A stretch of DNA of 64,000 nt from JAODBQ01 sp047602055 (GTDB taxonomy: Bacteria; Actinomycetota; Acidimicrobiia; Acidimicrobiales; Ilumatobacteraceae), in the NCBI GenBank assembly GCA_047602055.1, contig JASGIG010000001.1, positions 3,906,001 to 3,970,000 on the forward strand, read 5' to 3'. Under the pieces are notes generated by a model. The model did not search any database, was not told the DNA's origin, and was given only the letters and a program-made list of their open reading frames with translations. Below are positions 1 through 8,674 of the stretch, piece by piece (position 1 is the stretch's first letter; each line of letters opens with the position of its first letter). The translations under genes and the position numbers were made by a program.

Positions 1-2
1 GC

Positions 3-974
3 CCGGACGGCGAGCAGTGCAACGACGGGCTGGTCCGCGAGCTGCAGGTCGACGTGCAGGCCGTGCTGGAGCTGATGGCCGGGCTCGGCCTGCCGCCGCT
101 CGAGTCGCTGTCGCCGGCCGACGCCCGCGACTTCGTCGTCCAGTCGGCGGCGGCCAGCCCGCCCGGCCCGGAGGTCGGCGAGATCGTCGACGGCACGCTG
201 CCCGGCCCTGGCGGCGAGCTGGAGTACCGCGTCTACCGCCCCGAGAGCGAGGGCCCGCACCCGCTGGTGCTGTACTTCCACGGGGGCGGCTGGGTGCTCG
301 GCTCGGCGGTCTCGGACGATCCGTTCTGCCGGGACCTGTGCAAGCGCAGCGACTGCGTGATCGTCTCGGTCGACTACCGCCACGCCCCGGAGGCCCGCTT
401 CCCGGCGGCGGTGGACGACGCCTATGCCGCGCTGGTGTGGGTCGACGAGCACGCCATCGAGCTGGGCGGGATCCCCGGCCAGCTCGCCGTCGCCGGCTGG
501 AGCGCCGGCGGCAACCTGGCCGCGGTCGTCAGCCAGCTGGCCCGCGACCACGACGGGCCGAAGATCGCCGGGCAGCTGCTGATCACCCCGGTCACCGACC
601 ACGACCTGGAGACCGCTTCGTACGTCGAGAACTCGGACGGCTACGTGTTGACCAAGCCGCTGATGGTGTGGTTCTGGGACCACTACATCGACGAGGCCGA
701 GCGCGCCGACCCGCGGGTGTCCCCGCTCAAGGCGGCGAGCCTGGCCGGGCTGCCGCCGGCGTTCGTCGTCACGTGCCAGTTCGACCCGTTGCGCGACGAG
801 GGCCGGGCGTACGCCGCAGCCATGGAAGCCGCCGGCGTGCCGGTCGGCCAGCTGCAGGCCCGTGGCCACACGCACACGTCGCTGACGATGGTCGACGTGA
901 TCCTGTCGGGTGCACCGGCCCGCCAGGAGATGGCCGACGCCCTGCGCGGCTTCTTCAAGCACGCCGCCGGCTGA
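3..974 (+). CDS. Alpha/beta hydrolase (HSL-type esterase), 5' end outside the window
   Basis: Predicted cytoplasmic carboxylesterase/lipase of the hormone-sensitive-lipase family, hydrolysing short acyl esters. The oxyanion-hole motif HGGGW lies near base 279, the nucleophile serine sits in GWSAGG near base 500, and a C-terminal H-T-H supplies the likely catalytic histidine. The frame is open to the first base of the window. A GTG at 54 gives 306 residues, but codons before it (LVRELQVDVQ...) continue the usual N-terminal helix of the family, so the real start is probably upstream. The 3' end overlaps the convergent DUF167 gene by 20 bases. The substrate cannot be told from the sequence. Confidence 0.85.
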   Translation, partial: PDGEQCNDGLVRELQVDVQAVLELMAGLGLPPLESLSPADARDFVVQSAAASPPGPEVGEIVDGTLPGPGGELEYRVYRPESEGPHPLVLYFHGGGWVLGSAVSDDPFCRDLCKRSDCVIVSVDYRHAPEARFPAAVDDAYAALVWVDEHAIELGGIPGQLAVAGWSAGGNLAAVVSQLARDHDGPKIAGQLLITPVTDHDLETASYVENSDGYVLTKPLMVWFWDHYIDEAERADPRVSPLKAASLAGLPPAFVVTCQFDPLRDEGRAYAAAMEAAGVPVGQLQARGHTHTSLTMVDVILSGAPARQEMADALRGFFKHAAG

Positions 975-1194
975 GCCGGAGCACCTTGTCGCGGGCGTGA
1001 TGCCCGCGGACGATCTCGACGTCGTTCGGCCGCACACCCAGGTGTGCGGCCACGACGGCGCACACCGCCTTGTTCGCCGCGTCGTCGACCGGTGCCGCGG
1101 TGACCCGGACGACGAGCCGGCCGTCGCGCTCGCCGGCGACCTCGTTGCGCCGTGCCCGCGGGATCACCCGCACGGCGAGCTCGTCGGCATCCAC
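955..1194 (-). CDS. DUF167 (YggU/UPF0235) family protein
   Basis: Small 79-residue protein of the DUF167 family, whose function is not established. The family pattern is clear: an N-terminal AVRVIPRARRNEV strand, then RLVVRVTAAPVDDAANKAV, and a C-terminal IVRGHHARDKVLRL. I chose the GTG at 1194 because it leaves the usual short N-terminus and has GGAA just upstream. It overlaps the convergent hydrolase by 20 bases and starts 39 bases from the divergent epimerase gene, so the two may share a promoter region. Confidence 0.85.
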   Translation of the reverse strand: MDADELAVRVIPRARRNEVAGERDGRLVVRVTAAPVDDAANKAVCAVVAAHLGVRPNDVEIVRGHHARDKVLRLSRRRA

Positions 1195-1233
1195 ACTTCC
1201 ATCGTCGCGCCATCGGCATGTCAAGCTCCGCCG

Positions 1234-2301
1234 ATGCCAGCACTCTGTCAAGGTGGTGTCGTCGCGGTCACCGGAGCCGCCGGGTTCGTCGGCGGCCACG
1301 TCGTCCAGGTCCTCCTCGATCGCGGCTACCGCGTCCGGGCCTGCGTGCGCGACACGGCCGACGACGGCAAGGTCGGTTTCCTGAAGGCGATGAACCCGTA
1401 CGCCTCGGGGCGGCTCACCCTGCATGCCGCCGACCTCGACGAGCCCGGCTGCTTCGACGAGACCTTCCGTGGCTGCGACGGTGTCGCCCACGTCTCCCAC
1501 GTCAGCACCTACGCCGATCCCGACTACGTCCGGCGGACCTGCGATCACATCGTCGCCAGCATCGAGTCGTCGGGCTCGGTGCGGCGCGTCGTCGCCACAT
1601 CCAGCCTGGCGGCGATCATCGCCGAGGCCGACATCACCGAGCTGGCCCGCCGGCCGATCGTCGACGAGGACCGCGAGCCGGACGAGTCGAACCCGAAGTT
1701 CACCGCCGAGCGCGGCCACGGCTACGCGCTCGGCAAGACGATCGCCCAGCACGCGTTCGCCGACGCCGCCTCGGCGAGCGGTGAGTGGGACGCGATCACG
1801 ATCTGCCCGGCCGACAACGTCGGCCCGATCCTGTCGGCCCACCAGCGCACCGGCGGGCCGTGGCAGCACCTGATCCAACGGATGGTCGAGGGCCGCTGCG
1901 CGATCTTCCAGGGCACCGGCCCGTACCGGCCGTGGATGACCGTCGACGTGCGCGACGACGCGGCCTGCCACGTCGGACTGCTGGAGAGCGAGCGCGTGGC
2001 CAACGGCGAGCGCTACCTGGCGTACTCGACCGAGACGCGCAGCTACGAGGACATCGCCCGCTCGATCGACCGCGTCCTTCCGGAGCTACGCCACGATCCC
2101 GGCCCGATCGTCGACAGCTCCCCCGACCGCTGGAAGGCCCGCGAGGCCGAGTTCCGCTCGATCTGGGACGGACTGGAGCTGCGCAACGACCGCATCCGGG
2201 CGGCGGTGCCGATCGAGTTCCGCCGGCTCGACGACTCGCTGCGCGACTGCGTCGAGTCGCTGATCGCCATCGCCGGCGTGGTGCCCAACCGCAGGCCCTG
2301 A
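1234..2301 (+). CDS. NAD(P)-dependent epimerase/dehydratase (extended SDR)
   Basis: Extended short-chain dehydrogenase of 355 residues, of the dihydroflavonol-reductase/epimerase type. The Rossmann motif GAAGFVGG lies at residues 11-18 and the catalytic pair is in Y-A-L-G-K. The N-terminal beta strand begins right after the ATG at 1234, which supports this start over longer readings. The substrate is unknown; relatives act on aldehydes, sugars or sterol-like ketones. It stands alone between the divergent DUF167 gene and the convergent AraC gene. Confidence 0.85.
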   Translation: MPALCQGGVVAVTGAAGFVGGHVVQVLLDRGYRVRACVRDTADDGKVGFLKAMNPYASGRLTLHAADLDEPGCFDETFRGCDGVAHVSHVSTYADPDYVRRTCDHIVASIESSGSVRRVVATSSLAAIIAEADITELARRPIVDEDREPDESNPKFTAERGHGYALGKTIAQHAFADAASASGEWDAITICPADNVGPILSAHQRTGGPWQHLIQRMVEGRCAIFQGTGPYRPWMTVDVRDDAACHVGLLESERVANGERYLAYSTETRSYEDIARSIDRVLPELRHDPGPIVDSSPDRWKAREAEFRSIWDGLELRNDRIRAAVPIEFRRLDDSLRDCVESLIAIAGVVPNRRP

Positions 2302-2508
2302 GCCGGATGGCGACCCCACGCTCGTGCCCGGGCCCTGGTCCATCCGGCCCATCCGACGAAGCGCCGTGCAGGGGTCGCCGGGCGCGTCGGCACCTTGCCA
2401 GCACGGCGGACATGGTGTGGTCGAACCTCGGCAACAGGGCCAACCCGGTCGCCTCGAACACCGTGATCTCGAAGACCGACAGCACTGGCGCCACCTGCTG
2501 GACTCGAG

Positions 2509-3399
2509 CTATCTCGGCAGCACCGAGATCGACGAGGCGGCTCCGGCCGGGCGCTGACCGCGCTGCGCCCACCAAGGCCCAGGCCCGGTCCGGGCCGCGC
2601 GGTAGGCGTGGGGAGAGGTGCCGAAGTGGCGCCGGAACGCCTTGGTGAAGCCGCTGGCCTCCCGGTAGCCGACCCGGCGGGCCACCTCGCCGATCGAGGT
2701 CGCGTCGGCGAGCAGCGCCAACGCGACCCGCAGCCGGGCCTGCGTTCGCCACTGGCCGAACGTCAGACCGGTCTCGCGGACGAATGCCCGCTGCAACGTC
2801 TTGGCGTTCGCGCCGACGACCCGCCCCCACTCCGCCGACGACCGACCGTCGCTCGGATCCCGAAGGATTGCGACGGCGGCGGTGCGAGCCGGCCCGGTCG
2901 CGGGCATCGGCAGGACCAGCGGCTGGGCCTCGACCGGGGTCAGGAGATCGACCACCACGTTGCGGACGCGCCGACCCTGCGGCTGCCCCATCGACCGAGC
3001 GACCAGCAGGCCGAGCAGACCGCCCAGCAGCGGGTCGACCCCGACGACCGTGGGCCGATCCCACGTGATCCGGCAGCCATCGGGCCGGAAGTAGAAGCAG
3101 TGGACCGATGCCGGGCCGAGCACGGCGACGTCGTGCGGCACGCCGGCTGGCAGCCAGATCGCCTGCGTGGGTGGCAGGATCCACCGGCCGTCAGGCGTGT
3201 GCGCGGCGAGGGTTCCGTCGGGCGACCAGGAAAGCTGATGCAATCGCTCGACGTGCTCACCGAAGCTGCTGGAGTGCCCCATCCAGAACGTGAGGGTCCG
3301 CACGCCCGACTGGGTCCCGATGCCGTACTCGCTCAGGGACACGAGACGCGGCGGCACGCCGGTGTCCGTTTCGTCCCGGTTGTTGTCCTCCCAGGCCAT
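2509..3399 (-). CDS. AraC-family transcriptional regulator
   Basis: DNA-binding regulator of 296 residues with an N-terminal cupin-like sensing domain (motif LPPTQAIWLPAGVPHDV near residues 76-90) and a C-terminal double helix-turn-helix (ATSIGEVARRVGYREASGF near residue 233, then FRRHFGTSPHAYR). It is divergent from the ferric lipoprotein gene, with an inverted repeat between them, so it probably controls iron or siderophore uptake, as AraC regulators of siderophore loci often do. The ATG at 3399 lies 12 bases from that repeat. The last 25 or so residues extend beyond the HTH and look unstructured. Confidence 0.88.
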   Translation of the reverse strand: MAWEDNNRDETDTGVPPRLVSLSEYGIGTQSGVRTLTFWMGHSSSFGEHVERLHQLSWSPDGTLAAHTPDGRWILPPTQAIWLPAGVPHDVAVLGPASVHCFYFRPDGCRITWDRPTVVGVDPLLGGLLGLLVARSMGQPQGRRVRNVVVDLLTPVEAQPLVLPMPATGPARTAAVAILRDPSDGRSSAEWGRVVGANAKTLQRAFVRETGLTFGQWRTQARLRVALALLADATSIGEVARRVGYREASGFTKAFRRHFGTSPHAYRAARTGPGPWWAQRGQRPAGAASSISVLPR

Positions 3400-3410
3400 C
3401 CCGCGTGAGG

Positions 3411-3429
3411 TTAGGTCTCCCTAACCTCG
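3411..3429. promoter_or_regulatory. IdeR/DtxR-like iron box in the divergent promoter region
   Basis: The 19 bases match the IdeR/DtxR consensus at 13 positions: TTAGGT on the left and CTAACCT on the right. The mismatches are in the centre and in the last two bases. It can also be read as a longer inverted repeat, GAGGTTAGG and CCTAACCTC separated by 4 bases (3408-3429). It lies between the AraC gene and the ferric lipoprotein gene, 27 bases before the latter's ATG. Iron-dependent repression of one or both genes is inferred. Confidence 0.6.
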
Positions 3430-3456
3430 CTTGCACCGCCACGTCCGAGGAGCTCC

Positions 3457-4539
3457 ATGTCCCGTACCGCCATCCGACGTACCGCCGTGTTCCTGCTCGG
3501 CGCCGCCCTGTTCGCCGCCGCGTGTGGAAGCGACGACGCCCCGGCGTCGAGCGCCGACGCTGCCACCACCACGACACAGGCTGCCGCCACCACGACACAG
3601 GCTGCCGGCACGGGCGCCTTCCCCATGACGCTCGACACCCCTCACGGCTCGACCACGTTGACGGCTGCACCGCAGCGCGTGGTGGCGCTCACCACCGTCG
3701 ATTTCGACATCGCGCTGTCGTACGGGGTCGTCCCCGTCGCTGCCGTGGCGAGCGTCGCCGACCCCAACGCTGCGGACGAGCACCTCCGGGCGCGGCTGGC
3801 GGAGCTCGAAGCGGTGACCGGGCAGTCGGTGGAGGTCTGGCTCGACGCCTACTTCACCGACGACGTCAACGTCGAACTGCTGGCGACGACCCGGCCAGAC
3901 CTCATCCTGGCCACCTCCGACTGGTCGCTCGGCGACCACTACGAGAGCCTGGCGTCGCTGGCGCCGGTGGCCGGCTACACGGTCCAGAACGGCCCCGAGG
4001 TGCAGCCGTGGACGGAAAAGGCGCGGATCATCGCGCAGGCGTTCGGCACACCGGACCTCGCCGACGACGTCATCGCCGAAGTCGACGAGATGTTCGCGCA
4101 GGCCCGCGAGGAGCACCCCCAGTTCGCCGGCGTCTCGCTCACCTATGCCGTCGTGTTCCCACCGGCCGAGGACGTGTCCTTCCTCAGCGCGACCGGCGCC
4201 GTCGACGACGACTTCTTCGAAGCCCTCGGCTTCGCACCGAGTCCCAACGCCGACCAGTTCGGTCCGTCGTATCCCGACAACCTCCTCAGCCTCGAGCGGT
4301 TGGACCTGCTCGACGCCGACCTCTTGGTGCTCGGCATGCACGAGGGCCTGTCCGAAGCCGAGCGCAACACCATCATCGCCATGCCGTTGTTCCAGGCAAT
4401 CCCAGCGGTCGCCGACGGCCGCTCCGTGGTGCTACCCGAGGGACACTCGTCCAACATCGTCTACCCCGCACCGCTCCTCCTGCGAGCCGAGCTGGACGTG
4501 ATCCTGCCGGTGCTGGAGGAGGTGCTGCCGGCTGCATGA
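3457..4539 (+). CDS. Iron-siderophore ABC transporter substrate-binding lipoprotein
   Basis: 360-residue extracytoplasmic solute-binding protein of the FepB/FhuD type (periplasmic-binding fold 2). It begins with an Arg-rich signal peptide and a lipobox-like FAAAC, followed by a Ser/Thr/Ala-rich linker that carries a duplicated short segment (TTTTQAA twice). The mature part has the expected PQRVVALTTVDFDIALSYGV start and a second-lobe ending of the family. It probably captures a ferric siderophore for an importer encoded elsewhere; no permease or ATPase gene is next to it. Its stop overlaps the next start as ATGA, so the two are translationally coupled. Iron control is suggested by the palindrome upstream. 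Confidence 0.88.
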   Translation: MSRTAIRRTAVFLLGAALFAAACGSDDAPASSADAATTTTQAAATTTQAAGTGAFPMTLDTPHGSTTLTAAPQRVVALTTVDFDIALSYGVVPVAAVASVADPNAADEHLRARLAELEAVTGQSVEVWLDAYFTDDVNVELLATTRPDLILATSDWSLGDHYESLASLAPVAGYTVQNGPEVQPWTEKARIIAQAFGTPDLADDVIAEVDEMFAQAREEHPQFAGVSLTYAVVFPPAEDVSFLSATGAVDDDFFEALGFAPSPNADQFGPSYPDNLLSLERLDLLDADLLVLGMHEGLSEAERNTIIAMPLFQAIPAVADGRSVVLPEGHSSNIVYPAPLLLRAELDVILPVLEEVLPAA

Positions 4540-5717
4540 TCTCGCCGACGCGTCCACCGGAGATCGCCGCCATCACCGGCATCTCCACGGCTGCCCAACG
4601 CGAGCGAGCCGCCGCGGCGCTGTGGGCCGCGCGCGCCGGTCGCGGGCCCATCGTCACAGCCGGACCTCGGCCGGGGACCCGGACCGTCACGTTCCTCGAT
4701 CGGCGCGACGGGGGCGACGGCCGCGGCCCTGTCGTGTGGATCGCCGCGCTCGTCGACGACGTCGTCGACGACCTCGGCAGCTGGCGCCTCCGGCGCGTCG
4801 CCGACACGTCGCTGTGGCACCTCGTCCTCGTCCTGCCCGACGGGCTGATCACCGGCTACCGATATCTCGACGCCGTCGCCGACGACGCTGCCTCGACGCT
4901 CGACGGGCTGCGCGTGCTCGCCGATGCCGGTCGCCGCGATCCGAGCAACTCGGAGAGCAGCCCGGCAGGCTTCGGCTCACCGGTCGTCGAATCCGTGCTC
5001 ACCCTCCCCGGCGCGCCACGCCACCCGGCCTGGCCGCCGGCGCGCCGCGAACCGCCGGTCGGGTCACGGCCATCGGGGACGACCGTGGTCGGGCTCGGAC
5101 CCGGCGAGCGGGCCTGGATCACCCCCGCCCCCGGGGCCGCACGTGGTCAGCTCGTGCTGTTCGACGGGGCCCACTGGCAGCAGATGGACGTCGCCACCGC
5201 TCTGGCCGGGCTACGACCCGACCTCTCGGTGGTCGCGATCGACGCCGACGACCGCTCGTGCCTCGCCACACGGACGGGGGCGATCGACCTGGCCCGGCGC
5301 GCCATCGCCGCGGCGTCGCCCCACCTCGGGAGCGTCCCGCCGGCAGGGCGGATCGTCGCCGGCCAGAGCTATGGCGCGTTGGCCGCGCTGAACGTCGCCC
5401 TGTACGGCGGGGGCATCGCCCGCCAGGCCATCGCCCAGTCGCCCTCGCTGTGGTTCCGCGAGGACGACCCTGACGGCCGCGAGTTCGACGACGACGGATC
5501 CCTGCTGCGGCACGTGCTGGCCGACCCGCACCTGGGCGCACGGACGAGCATCCAGGTGCACGTGGGCGCGCTGGAGTCGACGATGACCACGCAGGCGGCG
5601 CGGCTCACGGATCTCCTCGCCGTGCGAGGCGCGCCAGCGGAGCTGACCACCGTGGTAGGCGGCCACGACCTCGCCTGGTGCCCCCACCTTCTGCTGCGAG
5701 CCCTCGACAACGCTTGA
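4536..5717 (+). CDS. Enterochelin esterase-like hydrolase (Fes family)
   Basis: 393-residue alpha/beta hydrolase resembling Fes/IroD enzymes that open ferric catecholate or trilactone siderophores to release iron. The first 150 or so residues form the non-catalytic sandwich domain (VTFLDR...LVLVLPDGLITGYRYLDAV). The esterase domain carries the nucleophile in GQSYG and the catalytic histidine in GGHD near the C-terminus. No signal peptide is visible, so it likely acts in the cytoplasm on imported siderophore. The ATG at 4536 overlaps the lipoprotein stop. Fes family membership is clear; the substrate is inferred from its neighbour. Confidence 0.85.
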   Translation: MISPTRPPEIAAITGISTAAQRERAAAALWAARAGRGPIVTAGPRPGTRTVTFLDRRDGGDGRGPVVWIAALVDDVVDDLGSWRLRRVADTSLWHLVLVLPDGLITGYRYLDAVADDAASTLDGLRVLADAGRRDPSNSESSPAGFGSPVVESVLTLPGAPRHPAWPPARREPPVGSRPSGTTVVGLGPGERAWITPAPGAARGQLVLFDGAHWQQMDVATALAGLRPDLSVVAIDADDRSCLATRTGAIDLARRAIAAASPHLGSVPPAGRIVAGQSYGALAALNVALYGGGIARQAIAQSPSLWFREDDPDGREFDDDGSLLRHVLADPHLGARTSIQVHVGALESTMTTQAARLTDLLAVRGAPAELTTVVGGHDLAWCPHLLLRALDNA

Positions 5718-5932
5718 CACGAGAGCCTGCCCGGACAGGAACAGGGTCTATTCCCGTCGACGATCAGGTCACCGTCGAGTGGACGAACACCACCGCGCCT
5801 CGCCGCAGAGCTCCGGACGAGTTGGGCGGGGCGGCCTCGTTGCGGCGACGGCTGCCGGAGAGGCTGCGCGCAAGCCACGTATGGGGCTGCCAGTCGCGGT
5901 CCCTCGAAGTCGACGCACTGGATGCGGCACCG

Positions 5933-6724
5933 CTAGTCGCTCGTCGCATACGGGCCGTCGGTCGGTTCGCCGGCGAATGCCTGGGCTCGCTGCAGCCAGT
6001 GGCTGCCGAGCTCACCGCAGCTGAGGCCGGTGTCAGCGAGGTGACGGCGCTGCGTGACGACCAGGCAGAAGTCGAAGGCCGTTCCGCGAACGGTGTCGTC
6101 GGCGTCGTCGGGTCCCCACGTCCAGACGCCACCTGAGGGCGCGACCAGTTCGAGGCGGACGGAACCCGGCGGTGGCGTCTCGCCCCGGTTGGCGTACGAC
6201 CAGCCTCTGGTGATGTACCCGAGCTGGGCGACGTGACGCAGGCGATCCGTGCTCGGTCGGGTGGCGCCGACGGTGTCGACGATGTCCTGGCCGTGAGCCC
6301 AGCACTCCATCAGCCGAGCCGTGAGGAAGGACTTGCCACTCATCGACGGCCCGTACCAGACGACGCGGTCACCCTCGCCGAGCTTGGCACCGGCGGCGGC
6401 CAGCCGCGCCCGATTCGAACGCCACGCGCCGAACAGCTCACTCGGTGTCATCGCGCGATACGCGCGCAGCGTCAGGCCACCGTCGCCACTCTCGGACGCC
6501 GCCCTGGCGACGAGCGCGTCGCGGCTTCGGACGAAGGCGTCGACATCTTCGATGGCGAGCGCTGCATCCCCGTCGAAGTAGGTCAGGTGGCCGATCTGGT
6601 CGGCGACGGTCCAGCCGGGGCTCGGCGTCGCCGCCTCCCAGGCGTCGTCGGACAACGTGGCCATGACGTCGTCGAGTGCGGACTGCTCAGCCTGCAGGTC
6701 GTGAAGGATCTCGCTCGTGCTCAT
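5933..6724 (-). CDS. DinB-like maleylpyruvate-isomerase-fold protein (TIGR03084-type)
   Basis: 263-residue protein of the mycothiol-dependent maleylpyruvate isomerase/DinB fold. It has the N-terminal DLQAEQSALDDVMATL helix, the motif GWTVADQIGHLTYFD with a metal-ligand histidine, and ECWAHGQDIVD with the second histidine pair. Relatives bind a divalent metal and use mycothiol, which fits the mshD gene in this window. The ATG at 6724 is preceded by GAGGAGT; a start further upstream would add a low-complexity tail. It lies downstream of the carboxylase genes on the same strand. The reaction is unknown. Confidence 0.8.
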   Translation of the reverse strand: MSTSEILHDLQAEQSALDDVMATLSDDAWEAATPSPGWTVADQIGHLTYFDGDAALAIEDVDAFVRSRDALVARAASESGDGGLTLRAYRAMTPSELFGAWRSNRARLAAAGAKLGEGDRVVWYGPSMSGKSFLTARLMECWAHGQDIVDTVGATRPSTDRLRHVAQLGYITRGWSYANRGETPPPGSVRLELVAPSGGVWTWGPDDADDTVRGTAFDFCLVVTQRRHLADTGLSCGELGSHWLQRAQAFAGEPTDGPYATSD

Positions 6725-6817
6725 CAGGACTCCTCGGAGGGCGACAGGGGACGGGGTTGGCTCGGCCGTTCTTGCGGACGGCGCCGGGGATGAGGGCACG
6801 GATCGGGTCGCGCGGCG

Positions 6818-8674
6818 TCACGCCGGTGCCTCGTCCGTCTCGAACACGAGCAGCAGCCCACCGTTGTCGACGTGCTCACCCTCGGCCACGCGGACCTCGG
6901 CGAGCCGACCGTCGGCGGGGGCCTTGATGTGGTGCTCCATCTTCATCGCCTCGAGCACGACCAGTACCTGGCCGGCCGTCACCTCGTCACCGGGGGCGAC
7001 GCGGACGTGCAGGACCGTCCCGGGCATCGGCGCCACGAGGCCACCGGCGAGGCTCTCCGGACCGGGGAGGTGGAATCGCGGCACCACGTCCAGCGCCACC
7101 GTTCCTGCCGGCGACTGGACGTGGAGGACATCGCCCACCCGGGTGATCCGGAACGTCGCCCGGCGACCGTCGAGCGCCAGGTCGATGGCGAGCGAGGAGT
7201 GGCACAGGACCTGCGCCGTTCGGTCGCCGTTGACGTCGAAGGAGCCGTCGCGGCGACTCCGGTAGCGGATCGTGACAACGCGCTCGCCGTGCGCGAAGGT
7301 CACCTGCTGGTCGGGCAGGCGCGCGTTGCGCCAGCCGCTCGGCAGCCCCTGCCAGACCGGTGCGCCGGCGCGGCGCTCGCCCTGCAACCACAGCGCTGCC
7401 GCCGTCGCCGCTCTGAGCAACTCCTCGTCGTCGGGGGCGAACATCGGCGCGGGGTGGACGCGATCGATGAAGTCCGTCGTCGTGTCACCGGCGAGGAACG
7501 CGTCGTGGCGAAGCACTGCGACGAGGAAGTCGCGGTTGGTGACCACCCCCGCGATGTGGAGGCGCTCGAGAGCCAGGGCCAGCCGGGCAGCCGCCTCGGA
7601 CCGGGTTGGTGCGTGCGTGACCACCTTGGCCAGCATCGGGTCGAACAACGTCCCGACCACGGAGCCGGCCTGCACGCCCGAGTCCCAGCGAACGCTCGGC
7701 GCGTCGGCCGGCTCGAATGCGGCAAGCGTCCCGGTGGCCGGGAGGAAGCCGTTCGACGGATCCTCGGCATAGAGCCGCACCTCGATGGCGTGCCCCGAGA
7801 AGGCGATGTCGTCCTGGCGCACGTGGAGGGGCTCGCCGGCCGCGACGAGGAGCTGTGCTCGCACCAGATCGATGCCGGTCACCCCCTCGGTGACCGGATG
7901 CTCCACTTGCAGACGCGTGTTCACCTCGAGGAAGAAGAACTCGAGCGTCACGGCGTCCACGAGCATCTCCACGGTGCCGGCCGATTCGTAGCCCATGGCA
8001 CGGCCCAGGCGCAGCGCCGCCTCGCACATCGCCGCACGAATGCCGGCGTCGATCACCGGCGAGGGGGACTCCTCGACGATCTTCTGGTGACGGCGCTGGA
8101 TGGAGCACTCGCGCTCGCCGAGGTGGACGAGGTTGCCGTGATGGTCACCGAGGATCTGGATCTCCACGTGATGCGACCGGCGGACGTAGCGCTCCATGAA
8201 CACCCGGTCGTCGCCGAACGCGCTCGCCGCCTCGCGCCGGGCCGAGGCGACGGCTTCGACCAGATCGTCGGCCCGGTCGACCACTCGCATCCCCTTGCCG
8301 CCGCCACCGGCTGCCGCCTTGACCAGCAGCGGGTAGCCCACCCGGTCGGCCTCGGCCGGGTCGTCGGGTTGATCCGACGACGGCAGGATCGGCACCCCCG
8401 CCTCGACCGCGGCCGCGAAGCCGGCGTTCTCCGAAAGGAATCCGTAACCCGGATGCACGGCGTCGGCACCGGCTGCCAACGCGGCAGCCACGATGGCATC
8501 GCCGTCGAGGTAGCCGGTGGACAGCTTGACGGCCTCGTCGGCTTCGCTGACGAACGGCGCGTGTTCGTCGGCATCGACGTACACGGCGACGCAGCGGATC
8601 CCCATGTCCCGGGCGGTGCGCATGATGCGCCGGGCGATCTCGCCCCGATTGGCGACGAGCAGCGACCTGATCAC
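6818..8674 (-). CDS. Acyl-CoA carboxylase alpha subunit (biotin carboxylase plus biotin carrier)
   Basis: 618-residue ATP-dependent biotin carboxylase with a C-terminal biotinyl domain. It charges biotin with bicarbonate and hands the carboxyl group to the beta subunit. Visible motifs are LLVANRGEIARRIMRTARD at the N-terminus, the ATP-grasp loop KAAAGGGGKGMR, EVNTRLQVEHPVTE, and the biotinylation site EAMKMEH about 35 residues from the end. The GTG at 8674 overlaps the stop of the beta-subunit gene (GTGA). Family precedent suggests acetyl-, propionyl-, methylcrotonyl- or geranyl-CoA as substrate; neighbouring catabolic genes favour a branched or unusual acyl-CoA. Confidence 0.92.
   Translation of the reverse strand: MIRSLLVANRGEIARRIMRTARDMGIRCVAVYVDADEHAPFVSEADEAVKLSTGYLDGDAIVAAALAAGADAVHPGYGFLSENAGFAAAVEAGVPILPSSDQPDDPAEADRVGYPLLVKAAAGGGGKGMRVVDRADDLVEAVASARREAASAFGDDRVFMERYVRRSHHVEIQILGDHHGNLVHLGERECSIQRRHQKIVEESPSPVIDAGIRAAMCEAALRLGRAMGYESAGTVEMLVDAVTLEFFFLEVNTRLQVEHPVTEGVTGIDLVRAQLLVAAGEPLHVRQDDIAFSGHAIEVRLYAEDPSNGFLPATGTLAAFEPADAPSVRWDSGVQAGSVVGTLFDPMLAKVVTHAPTRSEAAARLALALERLHIAGVVTNRDFLVAVLRHDAFLAGDTTTDFIDRVHPAPMFAPDDEELLRAATAAALWLQGERRAGAPVWQGLPSGWRNARLPDQQVTFAHGERVVTIRYRSRRDGSFDVNGDRTAQVLCHSSLAIDLALDGRRATFRITRVGDVLHVQSPAGTVALDVVPRFHLPGPESLAGGLVAPMPGTVLHVRVAPGDEVTAGQVLVVLEAMKMEHHIKAPADGRLAEVRVAEGEHVDNGGLLLVFETDEAPA

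Noticed and set aside
910..1233. Upstream extension of the epimerase gene
   Set aside because: This stretch is antisense to the DUF167 gene and lacks family similarity; the Rossmann strand starts right after 1234.
3405..4535. Long 770-codon plus-strand frame joining the lipoprotein region to the esterase
   Set aside because: The first part is an Arg-rich shadow of the lipoprotein gene; the real esterase begins at the ATG at 4536.
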